Made by a program: the position numbers and the translations under genes. A model generated the notes under the pieces. That model was given only the letters and a program-made list of their open reading frames with translations. It had not been told where the DNA came from and made no database searches. A stretch of 64,000 nucleotides of DNA, from assembly GCA_964494325.1 (NCBI GenBank), contig CAZBTJ010000001.1, positions 1 through 64,000 of the forward strand, given 5' to 3'. This document shows positions 16,151 through 24,227 of the stretch, piece by piece (the stretch's first letter is position 1; every line of letters begins with the position of its first letter). This DNA comes from JAIPFM01 sp964494325 (GTDB lineage: Bacteria > Planctomycetota > Phycisphaerae > Sedimentisphaerales > Anaerobacaceae).

Positions 16151-16988
16151 ATACTTATCGCAAAATCGGGCTGATAATCCAGTCGCAACCTGCTATGTCC
16201 CGTCTAAACTGGCCCCGGCGCGCACAGAACCTATCACCGAAGAAATTCAAAATAAATCCAGGCGGTTGGCTCAGCAAGCCTATGCCAGTCAAAACCAATC
16301 CGGTGCGGAAGACCAAAGGATCGTCCAGTTCCTGCCCCTTGTCCATAAAATTGTGCAACGCGTGATCACCTACATCAAGCCTCCATTAACCTATGAAGAC
16401 CTTGTATCAGCGGGTACTCTGGGACTGATCAAAGCCGCCCATAATTACGATATGTCACATCAGGCAGAATTTCAGACCTATGCCTACATCAAGATTCGTG
16501 GCGCCGTACTGGATGAACTTCGAGCCTGGTCGTTTGTACCAGCTCAGGTGGACAAACAAATTCAGGATGCACTTCGAACCACTGCCGATATCGTAGAAGA
16601 AACTGGCAAATTACCCTCCGATGAAGTCTTGGCTGAAAAACTTGGCATTTCCGTGGAAAAGTTGGGTCGGATCTTCAAGAATGCACGCGTGAAGCAATTC
16701 CTCTCGATTGATACGTCGCAAGACGATACGTCCAGTCCAGATCGTCCAAACATCCCTGCAGCCTTAACCACCTCGCCACTGGAAGCTATGGAGCAGCAGG
16801 AACTCGTCAATACCCTGGCTCAGGCCATTCTCGAACTTGATGAACGTCCCCGTCAACTCATCCTGCTCTACTACCAGCAGGAATTAACCATGAAACAGAT
16901 AGCAAGCGTCTTTGAAATTACAGAAGCACGTGTTAGCCAGTTGCATGCCAAGACGTTGTTTAATCTGTCCATTACGATGAGGCAATGA
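16134..16988 (+). CDS. fliA: RNA polymerase sigma factor for flagellar genes (sigma-28, FliA/WhiG)
   Basis: Sigma-28 transcribes late flagellar genes. Region 2 is plain: YEDLVSAGTLGLIKAAHNYD, followed by FQTYAYIKIRGAVLDELRAW (the FliA-type RIRGA motif). Region 4 ends with LILLYYQQELTMKQIASVFE and EARVSQLHAK. An N-terminal extension of about 60 residues is longer than in E. coli FliA. GAGGA 8 nt before the GTG at 16134 favours that start over the ATG at 16143. The gene overlaps the upstream small membrane protein gene. Its anti-sigma factor FlgM appears to be encoded at 18754. Confidence 0.93.
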   Translation: MAAMNKYLSQNRADNPVATCYVPSKLAPARTEPITEEIQNKSRRLAQQAYASQNQSGAEDQRIVQFLPLVHKIVQRVITYIKPPLTYEDLVSAGTLGLIKAAHNYDMSHQAEFQTYAYIKIRGAVLDELRAWSFVPAQVDKQIQDALRTTADIVEETGKLPSDEVLAEKLGISVEKLGRIFKNARVKQFLSIDTSQDDTSSPDRPNIPAALTTSPLEAMEQQELVNTLAQAILELDERPRQLILLYYQQELTMKQIASVFEITEARVSQLHAKTLFNLSITMRQ

Positions 16989-16992
16989 AAAC

Positions 16993-17199
16993 ATGAGTGA
17001 TCACGAAATCATCCCAACTGTTAATATGGACACATCAGATTCTTTACAAAGACGAAACCACAGCAAGCAGAAGGATAAGAAGAAGAAAAAGAAGAAACAC
17101 AATGAACCGTCAAGGCCACGGACGGAACCTAAGGCATTGATCGATCAAGAGATTATTACGGCACCTGACAGTGACCACCTTATTGACTACGAAGCCTGA
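16993..17199 (+). CDS. Small lysine-rich protein, unknown function
   Basis: This 68-residue product has a run of basic residues (KDKKKKKKKHNEP) flanked by acidic ends. It looks intrinsically disordered and has no membrane segment. GAGG lies about 10 nt before the ATG, within the end of fliA, so it is probably translated with the flagellar operon. No function can be assigned. Confidence 0.5.
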   Translation: MSDHEIIPTVNMDTSDSLQRRNHSKQKDKKKKKKKHNEPSRPRTEPKALIDQEIITAPDSDHLIDYEA

Positions 17200-17225
17200 A
17201 CCAAGAAACTAAGGATTAATTCTTT

Positions 17226-17462
17226 ATGAAATTTGTCAACCGCGTACTGAAAGCAAACAAAGTTGAAGTGTCTGGCACGTATTCTCTGGCCACCGGTAGT
17301 TCGGCCAGTACGGTATCTTCAGACACAACATCAACCCAGGGACCAGCTCAAGCCCGAATCGTCGAGCAACACTCTCAGTATGCCCTTTTGGAAATTACCT
17401 GTGCTTGCGGACACACAATGCGAGTCAAATGCGATTACTCAGAAGCCATGGCCACGTCATAA
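17226..17462 (+). CDS. Small protein with a Cys knuckle (CACG), unknown function
   Basis: The product has 78 residues. A Ser/Thr-rich middle leads to a C-terminal EITCACGHTMRVKCDY stretch, which could bind a metal as half a zinc ribbon. The start follows AAGGA at about 10 nt. It lies in the plus-strand operon between the lysine-rich protein gene and the first lipoprotein gene. I do not recognise the family. Confidence 0.5.
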   Translation: MKFVNRVLKANKVEVSGTYSLATGSSASTVSSDTTSTQGPAQARIVEQHSQYALLEITCACGHTMRVKCDYSEAMATS

Positions 17463-17487
17463 GGCCCGGCTGAATCACGGAGACGCC

Positions 17488-18027
17488 ATGAAAACATACA
17501 CTCTTTCGAAAACACACTGCTTGACCATCCTGTGGCTTATGGTACTCACAGGATGCACAGTCACGCCAGAGGCCACCAATCTATCACTGGTCACTCGGTC
17601 TAGCGTCACGCCAGAAAACTTCCAGGAACCCTCCTCAAACGTACCCAATGCTGTCCAGTCTGCCATTCAATTGTCACAGAAATGTGCACAATTATCAGAA
17701 CAACTCACCCAATTGAAACAAGAAAAGTTTGATCTAACCCAAGAAAATGGACAACTCAAAACTCAAGTCACGACTCTGGAACCAGATCTGCTGCAGACCC
17801 AAAAAGAACTCGGCGAAGCCAATGATCTACTCATTGAAATGCGACTTGAGCTCAACAACTGGAAAGATGATGTGCTTGGCTTTCGGTCCGAAATGCAAGA
17901 TGCTGATCAGGCTCAACTGGAAGCCCTGCTCAAGATTCTCCAACTATTGGGCGGCGAAATAATTCCAGAAACAGAAGACAAAGCAAATGACCAAAATAGC
18001 CCTTCTACGAGCGATTCCAATGTATAA
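17488..18027 (+). CDS. Coiled-coil lipoprotein of the flagellar operon
   Basis: The N-terminus is a lipoprotein signal (about residues 1-19, LTILWLMVLTGC) with a lipobox LTGC. After a short linker comes a long coiled coil of about 90 residues (LSEQLTQLKQEKFDLTQENG onward). The product is probably an outer-membrane-anchored periplasmic rod. GGAG 6 nt before the ATG fixes the start, although the frame stays open further upstream. Its last 8 bases overlap the next lipoprotein gene (ATG within the TGTATAA end). A role in the flagellar motor is inferred only from position. Confidence 0.7.
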   Translation: MKTYTLSKTHCLTILWLMVLTGCTVTPEATNLSLVTRSSVTPENFQEPSSNVPNAVQSAIQLSQKCAQLSEQLTQLKQEKFDLTQENGQLKTQVTTLEPDLLQTQKELGEANDLLIEMRLELNNWKDDVLGFRSEMQDADQAQLEALLKILQLLGGEIIPETEDKANDQNSPSTSDSNV

Positions 18028-18649
18028 ATGCTTTTATGCCTGTATTATTGCCAGTGCACTGGCCTGTGGATGTGCCTCAAAAGCCTCCAAAAACCCGCTT
18101 TCTCAATATTATTATCGCCATCCAGACACTGACATAAGACAGGTGGGGGCCACGATTCTTCTGGAGCTCGAGAACAAGTCTGAAGTGGCCAGTATTTCAG
18201 AAGAGGCCACAGATGCCCTCTTTCTGTCCATGCAACACAGCGGCCTGCTCGGCATGAGTGTTATTCGTCAGAGTGATCCAGAATGGGACGAACTTGAGTT
18301 GTATAACTTCAAAAAGTACACATTGGAACAGCTTGCTGATATAAGAACTTCCCTTCACTGTAAAGCTGTCTTAAGCGGAACAATCACCACATTTACCCCG
18401 TACCCTCACCTAAAAGTAGGGCTTAGGCTGAAACTGACCGATATTTCCAACAGTACCACACACTGGGCCTTTGAATACATCTGGGACACGGCGGATGAAG
18501 CCACACGAAAACGAATTGAAAAATTCTATACTCAGAAAAACATATTGGGTCTGCCTGCATCCAAAGACCGATTGGGGACTGTCAGCTCCAAAAAGTTCTT
18601 AAGATTCGTGGCCTACGAAACCAGCCAGACGTTGGGACCCAAAAAATGA
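18020..18649 (+). CDS. Lipoprotein with an LpoB/CsgG/FlgP-like look
   Basis: The product starts with a short signal (MYKCFYACIIASALACGC) whose cysteines could be lipidated, although the lipobox is not perfect. The 180-residue domain has alternating strands and helices: TILLELENKS, a helix ending ALFLSMQ, then CKAVLSGTITTFTPYPHLKV and GLRLKLTDIS. That pattern recalls periplasmic lipoproteins of the LpoB/CsgG/FlgP fold, but this is a weak resemblance by eye. The start at 18020 overlaps the preceding lipoprotein gene by 8 bases, so the two are likely made together. FlgP forms a disk around some polar flagellar motors, and that comparison is speculative. Confidence 0.55.
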   Translation: MYKCFYACIIASALACGCASKASKNPLSQYYYRHPDTDIRQVGATILLELENKSEVASISEEATDALFLSMQHSGLLGMSVIRQSDPEWDELELYNFKKYTLEQLADIRTSLHCKAVLSGTITTFTPYPHLKVGLRLKLTDISNSTTHWAFEYIWDTADEATRKRIEKFYTQKNILGLPASKDRLGTVSSKKFLRFVAYETSQTLGPKK

Positions 18650-18696
18650 GTCAGCACAAGGCTTCAAGAAAAGGGTGTAAAAAGCGGAAAAAACTT

Positions 18697-18720
18697 TTAA
18701 GTTTTCTGTGATGCCTGCGA
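18697..18720 (+). promoter_or_regulatory. Sigma-28-like promoter of flgM
   Basis: TTAAGTTTTC, 10 bases, then GCGA lies 34 bases before the flgM start codon. The same signature with the same spacing appears at 4628. FlgM genes are commonly transcribed by sigma-28, and the sigma-28 gene is in this operon, so the assignment is reasonable but not proven. Confidence 0.5.
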
Positions 18721-18753
18721 CAATATAGATAGAAACAATTAGCAGGGAACATT

Positions 18754-19062
18754 ATGATAAACAAACTGAATAACAATCAAATATCAGAGGGGGCTCTAAA
18801 CACCAACAAGGGTGTTTTAGGAGCAACCCAGAACGTGAATTCTAACGGCTCACCGCAAGTTACCTCGCAAAATGGTACTGATAACACACAAGATGCGTCA
18901 CTTCAAATCAGTTTTAACAGCATCATGGAGCAGGCCAAGCAAATCCCAGTAGAAACTGAATCAGCGGTAGCCAGTGCTAAAGCACTCATCGCCTCAGGCC
19001 AGCTTGACACACCAGAAAACATCCTAGAAGCCGCGCAGAACATGCAGAAATACGGCGTGTAA
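18754..19062 (+). CDS. flgM: Anti-sigma-28 factor FlgM-like protein
   Basis: This 102-residue protein has a disordered Asn/Gln/Ser-rich N-terminus. Its C-terminus of about 45 residues reads as FlgM: a helix (SAVASAKALIASGQLDT) followed by PENILEAAQNMQKY. In the family this part clamps sigma-28, and the protein is exported when the hook is complete. Position (last gene of the fliA operon, own sigma-28-like promoter) agrees. A GCAGGGAACATT leader gives an AGGGA site. Confidence 0.75.
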   Translation: MINKLNNNQISEGALNTNKGVLGATQNVNSNGSPQVTSQNGTDNTQDASLQISFNSIMEQAKQIPVETESAVASAKALIASGQLDTPENILEAAQNMQKYGV

Positions 19063-19140
19063 GACAGCCTTCAGCCGTAAGGCATTCGCAACCCAACCGC
19101 AGTATCAAATCTGATAAAGATGTTTCTCCTTCTTGCCACT

Positions 19141-19182
19141 ACTTAAAACCAAAAACTTAATACCAAAAACTAAAAACTAACC
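19141..19182 (+). repeat. Heptameric tandem repeat, six units (ACTTAAA/ACCAAAA/ACTAAAA)
   Basis: Six consecutive 7-base units begin ACT or ACC followed by A-rich bases. The array ends exactly where the flhB stop codon begins. It is one of three heptamer arrays in the window (others at 42579 and 57520). Confidence 0.75.
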
Positions 19183-20250
19183 TCATATTCCTCTGCGTTT
19201 TAGTCTGTAAATCAGCGCCAAAATTTCGGCCACTGCTGAATATAGCGACTCCGGCACTGCCTGACCTGGCTCAACAACTTTGTAAATTGCCCTGGCCAAA
19301 GCTGGCCTTCGCAAAATAGGCACCCCATGTGCTCTGGCTATCTCGCGAATTTTTGCGGCCATATAATCAGCCCCCTTGGCCACCACCATCGGTGCCGCCA
19401 TCGTCTTACTGTCATATTTTAGCGCCACAGCCACATGCGTTGGATTCACCAAAAGCACGTTGGCCTTGGGTATCTCCTGAAGAGATCGATTCCTCGCCAT
19501 TTCAATCTGAATCCTTCGCGCCCTGGCACGCACTTCAGGCGAACCGTCACTCTCCTTTCGTTCCTCTTTAATCTCCTGCTTGGTCATTTTAAGATCTTCC
19601 ATGTACTTCCATTTCTGAAAAAGTACATCCAGAGCCGCAATGACCACCAGAACCACTGTCACACGAATCAGCAAACCAAACACCAACTGGCCCATCGCAG
19701 CCAATAACTCTGCTGACCACGCCCACCGAATCGCGATAAGTTCCTCAGTACGTGCCTTCACATAGGCGAGAACAACCAGGGAAATGACAATCAACTTGAC
19801 AATTGAAATCCCCAGTTTCATGAACGACTTCATATTCACCAAACGCCCAAAACCGGTTATTGGATTGACTTCGCTCCACTTTGGCATCAAAGCCTTGGGC
19901 GCAAATGTCGCCCCACCCACCATAATACTGCCCAAAATGCCCGCGACCAACAAAGCCCCCATCATAGGCAGTAATGCGACCAGCATACTGGACATTTTTC
20001 TCGTTATATACTCAAGAAACGTACCTGTATTAAGGAAAACATCCCTCTCTCCCACCATGCCCGTCTCAACCTGTTGAGAAATCCAATAGACCAGATCCTT
20101 GGAAGTGGCTGCCAATATGAGCACCAACACGGCAATCGCCACTGCATTGCCCACCTCCTGACTCTGAGCGACCTGCCCCTTTTCTCGCGTCTTATCCAGA
20201 CGCTTCTGAGTCGGTTCTTCGGTTTTTTCTGATGCTGGTTTTTCCGCCAT
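19183..20250 (-). CDS. flhB: Flagellar export switch protein FlhB
   Basis: FlhB is the membrane protein that switches the flagellar export machine from hook to filament substrates. The N-terminus has the family signature (EKTEEPTQKRLDKTREKGQV), four membrane segments follow, and the cytoplasmic part contains KMTKQEIKEERKESDGSPEV and the autocleavage motif NPTH. Length (356) is standard. The frame is open two codons upstream to a TTG, but the ATG at 20250 is more likely. It is the last gene of the fliO-P-Q-R-flhB block. Confidence 0.97.
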   Translation of the reverse strand: MAEKPASEKTEEPTQKRLDKTREKGQVAQSQEVGNAVAIAVLVLILAATSKDLVYWISQQVETGMVGERDVFLNTGTFLEYITRKMSSMLVALLPMMGALLVAGILGSIMVGGATFAPKALMPKWSEVNPITGFGRLVNMKSFMKLGISIVKLIVISLVVLAYVKARTEELIAIRWAWSAELLAAMGQLVFGLLIRVTVVLVVIAALDVLFQKWKYMEDLKMTKQEIKEERKESDGSPEVRARARRIQIEMARNRSLQEIPKANVLLVNPTHVAVALKYDSKTMAAPMVVAKGADYMAAKIREIARAHGVPILRRPALARAIYKVVEPGQAVPESLYSAVAEILALIYRLKRRGI

Positions 20251-20268
20251 ACTCAATCAACACATGCC

Positions 20269-21021
20269 CTACATGGGCAGCAACTTCCCCATCCAATCGG
20301 AAAACTCGGTGACAAACTCTAGCAAGAACGGCATCGCCATACTGCAAAACAAAAGCCCAAGCCCTGCGCGCAACGGCATACTCAAAAACAAAATATCCAT
20401 ATCCGGCATGATCCGAGCAAAAATGGCCAAGGTGCTCAACAGCAGAAAGAAGGTACACAAAAGAGGCGCGCACAAACGTAAACTGGCCATGAACATACTG
20501 GACCCAGACCCCACCACCGCTTCCATCAGCAAGCCAATATCAGGAGCCGTCCCCACAGGAAATACATTAAAACTCTTCCCCATAATCATCACCAGCATAT
20601 GATGACCATTCGAACTAAAGAACAGCAAAATGAATAACATCTCCATCAGCAAACTCAAAGGCTGAGCATCCTCACCACTCAACGGATCATAAGTCTGGGC
20701 CATCACAAACCCCATCTGATGCTCCACGACTCTGGCGGCAATCTTGACCACAGAGAATATCAGTATCGCAATGAGTCCAAAAGCCAGGCCATATACGGCC
20801 TCCAGAGTCAAAAGCACCACCACCTCTATCATGGATACCGTTAAATGATCGAACCGTCCGGGCGACATCCATGCATAAAATGCTGACAGTATCAGTACAA
20901 TGGCCACGCGAAACTGCGTGGGAATGACGCGTGCACCCCAAATGGGCCCCACCAAAAAAAATGCAGACGTGCGCACCAGCACCAAAAAAAAACCCAACAT
21001 CCTGGCCAGTATGAACTCCAC
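20269..21021 (-). CDS. fliR: Flagellar export protein FliR
   Basis: FliR is a core membrane protein of the export gate. It has several hydrophobic segments, with a family-like start (MEFILARMLGFFLVLVRTSA) and the conserved MGFVMAQTYDPLSG region. I chose the GTG at 21021, right after the fliQ stop, with GGGA about 8 nt upstream. The longer open frame to 21093 would overlap fliQ and adds non-family residues. Length from the GTG is 250, typical for FliR. Confidence 0.93.
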   Translation of the reverse strand: MEFILARMLGFFLVLVRTSAFFLVGPIWGARVIPTQFRVAIVLILSAFYAWMSPGRFDHLTVSMIEVVVLLTLEAVYGLAFGLIAILIFSVVKIAARVVEHQMGFVMAQTYDPLSGEDAQPLSLLMEMLFILLFFSSNGHHMLVMIMGKSFNVFPVGTAPDIGLLMEAVVGSGSSMFMASLRLCAPLLCTFFLLLSTLAIFARIMPDMDILFLSMPLRAGLGLLFCSMAMPFLLEFVTEFSDWMGKLLPM

Positions 21022-21023
21022 AG

Positions 21024-21293
21024 CTAATGTCCCACATTCTGAATATAGCCAAAAATCTCCACCACAAACTGCAGCATCGTATCCAACATCCACCCCCCAA
21101 ACAGCAAGGACACAAATCCCACAGCCAACAGTTTAGGCACCACAGTCAGGGACATATCACGAATGGACGTCACAGCCTGAAACAAGGTCACCACCACACC
21201 CACCACCGCACAGGTCAGTAATACAGGCGCAGAGACGAACAATGCCACCTCAAGCGAACGACGACCCAAAAATAGAACAAAACTACTATCCAT
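21024..21293 (-). CDS. fliQ: Flagellar export protein FliQ
   Basis: The 89-residue protein has two long hydrophobic helices with the FliQ pattern: VALFVSAPVLLTCAVVGVVV, then LFQAVTSIRDMSLTVVPK. It is a small subunit of the flagellar export gate with FliP and FliR. It lies between fliP and fliR with almost no spacing, as usual. Confidence 0.95.
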   Translation of the reverse strand: MDSSFVLFLGRRSLEVALFVSAPVLLTCAVVGVVVTLFQAVTSIRDMSLTVVPKLLAVGFVSLLFGGWMLDTMLQFVVEIFGYIQNVGH

Positions 21294-21314
21294 TAACCAG
21301 ACCTGTCCATTTCA

Positions 21315-22115
21315 TCAGTTAAATCCCAAACTCAAACTCTTGGCTAACATGCCCCAACCATCCACAAGAATAAATATGATCAACTTGAAAGGCAAAGAAA
21401 TCATCACAGGCGGTAACATCATCATGCCGGCACTGAGTAGCACACTGGAAATGACCAAATCCACGACCAAAAACGGAATAAACAGCAAACACCCAATCTC
21501 AAATCCAGTTCTAAACTCGCTGATAATGAAAGCAGGCACCACAATATTCAGCCCCAAATCAGATGGCCCATCCGCTTGCACCTTGGCCATCTGCACAAAC
21601 AGGGCCAAATCAGCCTCACGACATTGACGCAACATAAATCCTTTTAGACACTCCCCAGCCTGTACACTTGCGACCGTTAAATTGATCTCACCGTCCAGAT
21701 ACGGTCGAATACTCGTTTCGTTGACCAACGTAAACGTCGGTGTCATCGTAAACAGTGTCAAAAACAGAGCCAGCCCAATAATGGCCACTGTCGGTGGAAT
21801 CGTCTGGGTTCCCAACGCTCGTCTCACAAAGGACAATACAATGACAATCCGTGTAAACGACGTCATCATCACCAATAAGCTCGGCAAAATCGCCAAACCG
21901 CTAAAAATGATCACCAGTTTCACGGGCGTGGACCATTGCCTCGTCTGCTCATCCCCGGCCGTCGCCTGATCCACCACCTTGACCAAATCCCCCAATGACG
22001 GCAGATTATTCATACTCTGAACGGGCGCAGCTGGCTCCATACTATCCTGTGCCCAAACTGTCCCCCCGCATCCCAGCAAGATGAAACACAGGACAAATCC
22101 CCTAAAACACCTCAT
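21315..22115 (-). CDS. fliP: Flagellar export protein FliP
   Basis: FliP makes the pentameric core of the export gate. A signal peptide (residues 1-22, ending VWAQ) is present, as in most FliP proteins. Conserved stretches follow: MMTSFTRIVIVLSFVRRALG, then PAFIISEFRTGFEIG, then MMMLPPVMISLPFKLIIFIL. Its ATG overlaps the fliO stop (ATGA), which implies coupled translation. Confidence 0.97.
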   Translation of the reverse strand: MRCFRGFVLCFILLGCGGTVWAQDSMEPAAPVQSMNNLPSLGDLVKVVDQATAGDEQTRQWSTPVKLVIIFSGLAILPSLLVMMTSFTRIVIVLSFVRRALGTQTIPPTVAIIGLALFLTLFTMTPTFTLVNETSIRPYLDGEINLTVASVQAGECLKGFMLRQCREADLALFVQMAKVQADGPSDLGLNIVVPAFIISEFRTGFEIGCLLFIPFLVVDLVISSVLLSAGMMMLPPVMISLPFKLIIFILVDGWGMLAKSLSLGFN

Positions 22116-22552
22116 GACTTATCTCCAGGCTCGGCAAGAGACACCAACACCTCAGCCTCATCCCAATGCTGAGTCACATCCGCCAGCATTGAAATCTGAG
22201 TTGGCGTACTGCCCACCAATAACTGCCTGTGTCCCACCTCTATCAAATGCACGACCTTACGCCCCCCCAAATGGTGAACCTCCACCACTTTAATATGGTT
22301 CTTATTCACTGGGCCAAACTTCGGCAACAGCACACGCAATACATAAATGGCCATTCCACCAAGCACCAGAACCGTGCCCACGGCCGCACACAACTTGTAC
22401 AACATATCACGCACATCCGACTGCCCGGCCCCCGGTTTCAATGAATGCGACAACTCATTGCCCAATCCATTAGGCTCCTGCGCGGCAGATGCTTCAAAAG
22501 CTGCCAAGCTCAGCACACCAAATACAATCCAACACATCCATCTCGAACTCAT
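22112..22552 (-). CDS. fliO: Flagellar assembly protein FliO
   Basis: FliO helps assemble the FliP ring. The product has a signal peptide, a linker, one membrane segment (CAAVGTVLVLGGMAIYVLRVL) and a small cytoplasmic domain with the FliO pattern (IKVVEVHHLGGRKVVHLIEV, then RQLLVGSTPTQISML). The ATG at 22552 was chosen because AAGGA lies 9 nt upstream. Other in-frame ATGs at 22558 and 22591 are less well placed. It is the first gene of the export block and overlaps fliP by 4 bases. Confidence 0.88.
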   Translation of the reverse strand: MSSRWMCWIVFGVLSLAAFEASAAQEPNGLGNELSHSLKPGAGQSDVRDMLYKLCAAVGTVLVLGGMAIYVLRVLLPKFGPVNKNHIKVVEVHHLGGRKVVHLIEVGHRQLLVGSTPTQISMLADVTQHWDEAEVLVSLAEPGDKS

Positions 22553-22887
22553 AGCCATAGATCCTTGATTAATCACATAGAACACTAGCAAACCTCATGC
22601 CGTCGGCCTCCAATCGCCCCCCAATGGCTAAAAACGCCCTCATCAGCCCTGGCCTGTAGAAAAACTAAACGCCACGCGTTTTCATTTCGGATTTTGGACA
22701 AGACACACGCAACCCACAGAGCCAGCAAACTCTGCAAGGCAAAATGGATTAATGGAGGTTCCCTGAATCTTGAAACTTGTGATTTCCACCCAAATACCTA
22801 ATAATAGCGTTTGGATTTAGCATAAACGTGCCGCTAGCGAATGAATCTTTAACAAACGTTCTTTACCCTACTTGGAGGCATTAAGCG
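22553..22887. other. Divergent intergenic region between fliO and the CE15-like gene
   Basis: About 335 bases hold the promoters of the leftward flagellar export block and the rightward esterase gene. A minus-strand TGGC/TTGC pair at 22709-22724 looks like a sigma-54 promoter, but its spacing is one base too long. No gene is seen. Confidence 0.5.
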
Positions 22888-24141
22888 ATGAACACAAACA
22901 GGATCTGTATGGCAGTTATCTCTTGCTTGGTTTTCATATCAAGCGTACAAGCCAAGAATACTGATGAATCGAAGGTCCCCACCTATACGCTTCCAAATCC
23001 TCTGTTGCTGGAAAACGGGGATGTTATCACCACGGCCAAACAATGGCAGATACAGCGACGCGATGAAATCTTGAATCTGTTCAGGGCTCACATGTTTGGC
23101 CAATCACCGGCACGACCGCAAGTCATCGCACAAAACCAGGAGACAGAACTAAACGCCTTGGGTGGACAGGCCATCCGAAAACAAGTCACACTCCGAGTGA
23201 GTGACATACAAGACAGCCCAAAACTTGAGCTGCTCATTTACCTGCCCAAACAAGCGACCTCAGCAGTACCTGTCTTTTTGGGCCTGAACTTCCAAGGCAA
23301 TCACACCATCCACAAAGACCCAGGCATTCGTCTGTGCCAATCCTGGCTCCCCAAAGGACGCGAAGCTACCAACGCATCACGCGGAAGGGCGGCTTCACGC
23401 TGGCCCGTTGAAATGATCCTGGAACAGGGGTTTGGCCTGGCCACCCTATACTATGGCGACATCGATCCGGATATTCATGACGACTTCAAAAATGGAGTCC
23501 ACGCACTCTATCCAGCCCTGCAACAGCGCAGCGACAACTTCAGTGCCATTGGAGCCTGGGCATGGGGCCTGAGTCGAGCCATGGATTATCTTGAAAATGA
23601 CCGGCGCATCAATGCCGAACACATTGCAGTTTTGGGCCATTCGCGTCTGGGTAAAACCGCTCTGTGGGCAGGTGCCACAGATGAGCGTTTTGACCTGGTC
23701 ATTAGTAATGATTCTGGATCTGGTGGCGCCGCCCTGTTTCGTCGCTGCTTCGGCGAACGCATCAAAAACCTTAACACCAGTTTCCCTCATTGGTTCTGTA
23801 AAAGATTCAAACAATATAATGACAAAGAAGACGCACTGCCCGTGGATCAGCACATGCTCATTGCACTGATGGCCCCGCGTCCCGTGTACGTGGCCAGTGC
23901 CACACTGGACACCTGGGCCGACCCCAAAGGTGAGTTTCTGGCCGCGAAGGGTGCCACTACCGTGTACAACCTATTTGGCCTCCAAGGTCTGCCCGCGAAC
24001 GTATGGCCCGAACCAGACCACCCGGTCAACGGTCGGATTGGCTACCATCTCCGCACAGGCAAGCACGACCTAACAGCCTACGATTGGACCCAATACCTGG
24101 CCTTTGCCAAACAACAGTGGCGATTAAAGGGGGTCTCATAA
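22888..24141 (+). CDS. Exported CE15-like glucuronoyl esterase (alpha/beta hydrolase)
   Basis: A signal peptide (about residues 1-22, cleavage near VQAK) leads to a 395-residue alpha/beta hydrolase. The nucleophile elbow is GHSRLGKTALW with Ser252, the GxSRxGK form typical of bacterial carbohydrate esterase family 15. The probable catalytic His393 lies in TGKHDLTAYDW. Members cleave ester links between lignin alcohols and glucuronic acid on xylan, but other substrates are possible. GGAGG lies 10 nt before the ATG. It stands alone between divergent and convergent neighbours, so a dedicated sugar-use operon is not visible here. The family call is firm; the substrate is not shown. Confidence 0.82.
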   Translation: MNTNRICMAVISCLVFISSVQAKNTDESKVPTYTLPNPLLLENGDVITTAKQWQIQRRDEILNLFRAHMFGQSPARPQVIAQNQETELNALGGQAIRKQVTLRVSDIQDSPKLELLIYLPKQATSAVPVFLGLNFQGNHTIHKDPGIRLCQSWLPKGREATNASRGRAASRWPVEMILEQGFGLATLYYGDIDPDIHDDFKNGVHALYPALQQRSDNFSAIGAWAWGLSRAMDYLENDRRINAEHIAVLGHSRLGKTALWAGATDERFDLVISNDSGSGGAALFRRCFGERIKNLNTSFPHWFCKRFKQYNDKEDALPVDQHMLIALMAPRPVYVASATLDTWADPKGEFLAAKGATTVYNLFGLQGLPANVWPEPDHPVNGRIGYHLRTGKHDLTAYDWTQYLAFAKQQWRLKGVS

Positions 24142-24227
24142 CCCACGATCCCGATCTCGTCATCCTTGGCCTCTTTTTTTGTGGCATCGATCCAGGCCTC
24201 TGACACATGAGGCTGAGAACTCAAGTG

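Noticed and set aside
17263..17487. Upstream extension of the coiled-coil lipoprotein gene
   Set aside because: It overlaps another frame, would bury the lipoprotein signal, and the ATG at 17488 has GGAG at 6 nt.
21022..21093. Longer FliR start inside fliQ
   Set aside because: The extra residues do not resemble FliR, and the GTG after the fliQ stop has a ribosome site.
22709..22724. Minus-strand TGGC...TTGC before fliO
   Set aside because: Spacing is one base too long for a sigma-54 promoter.
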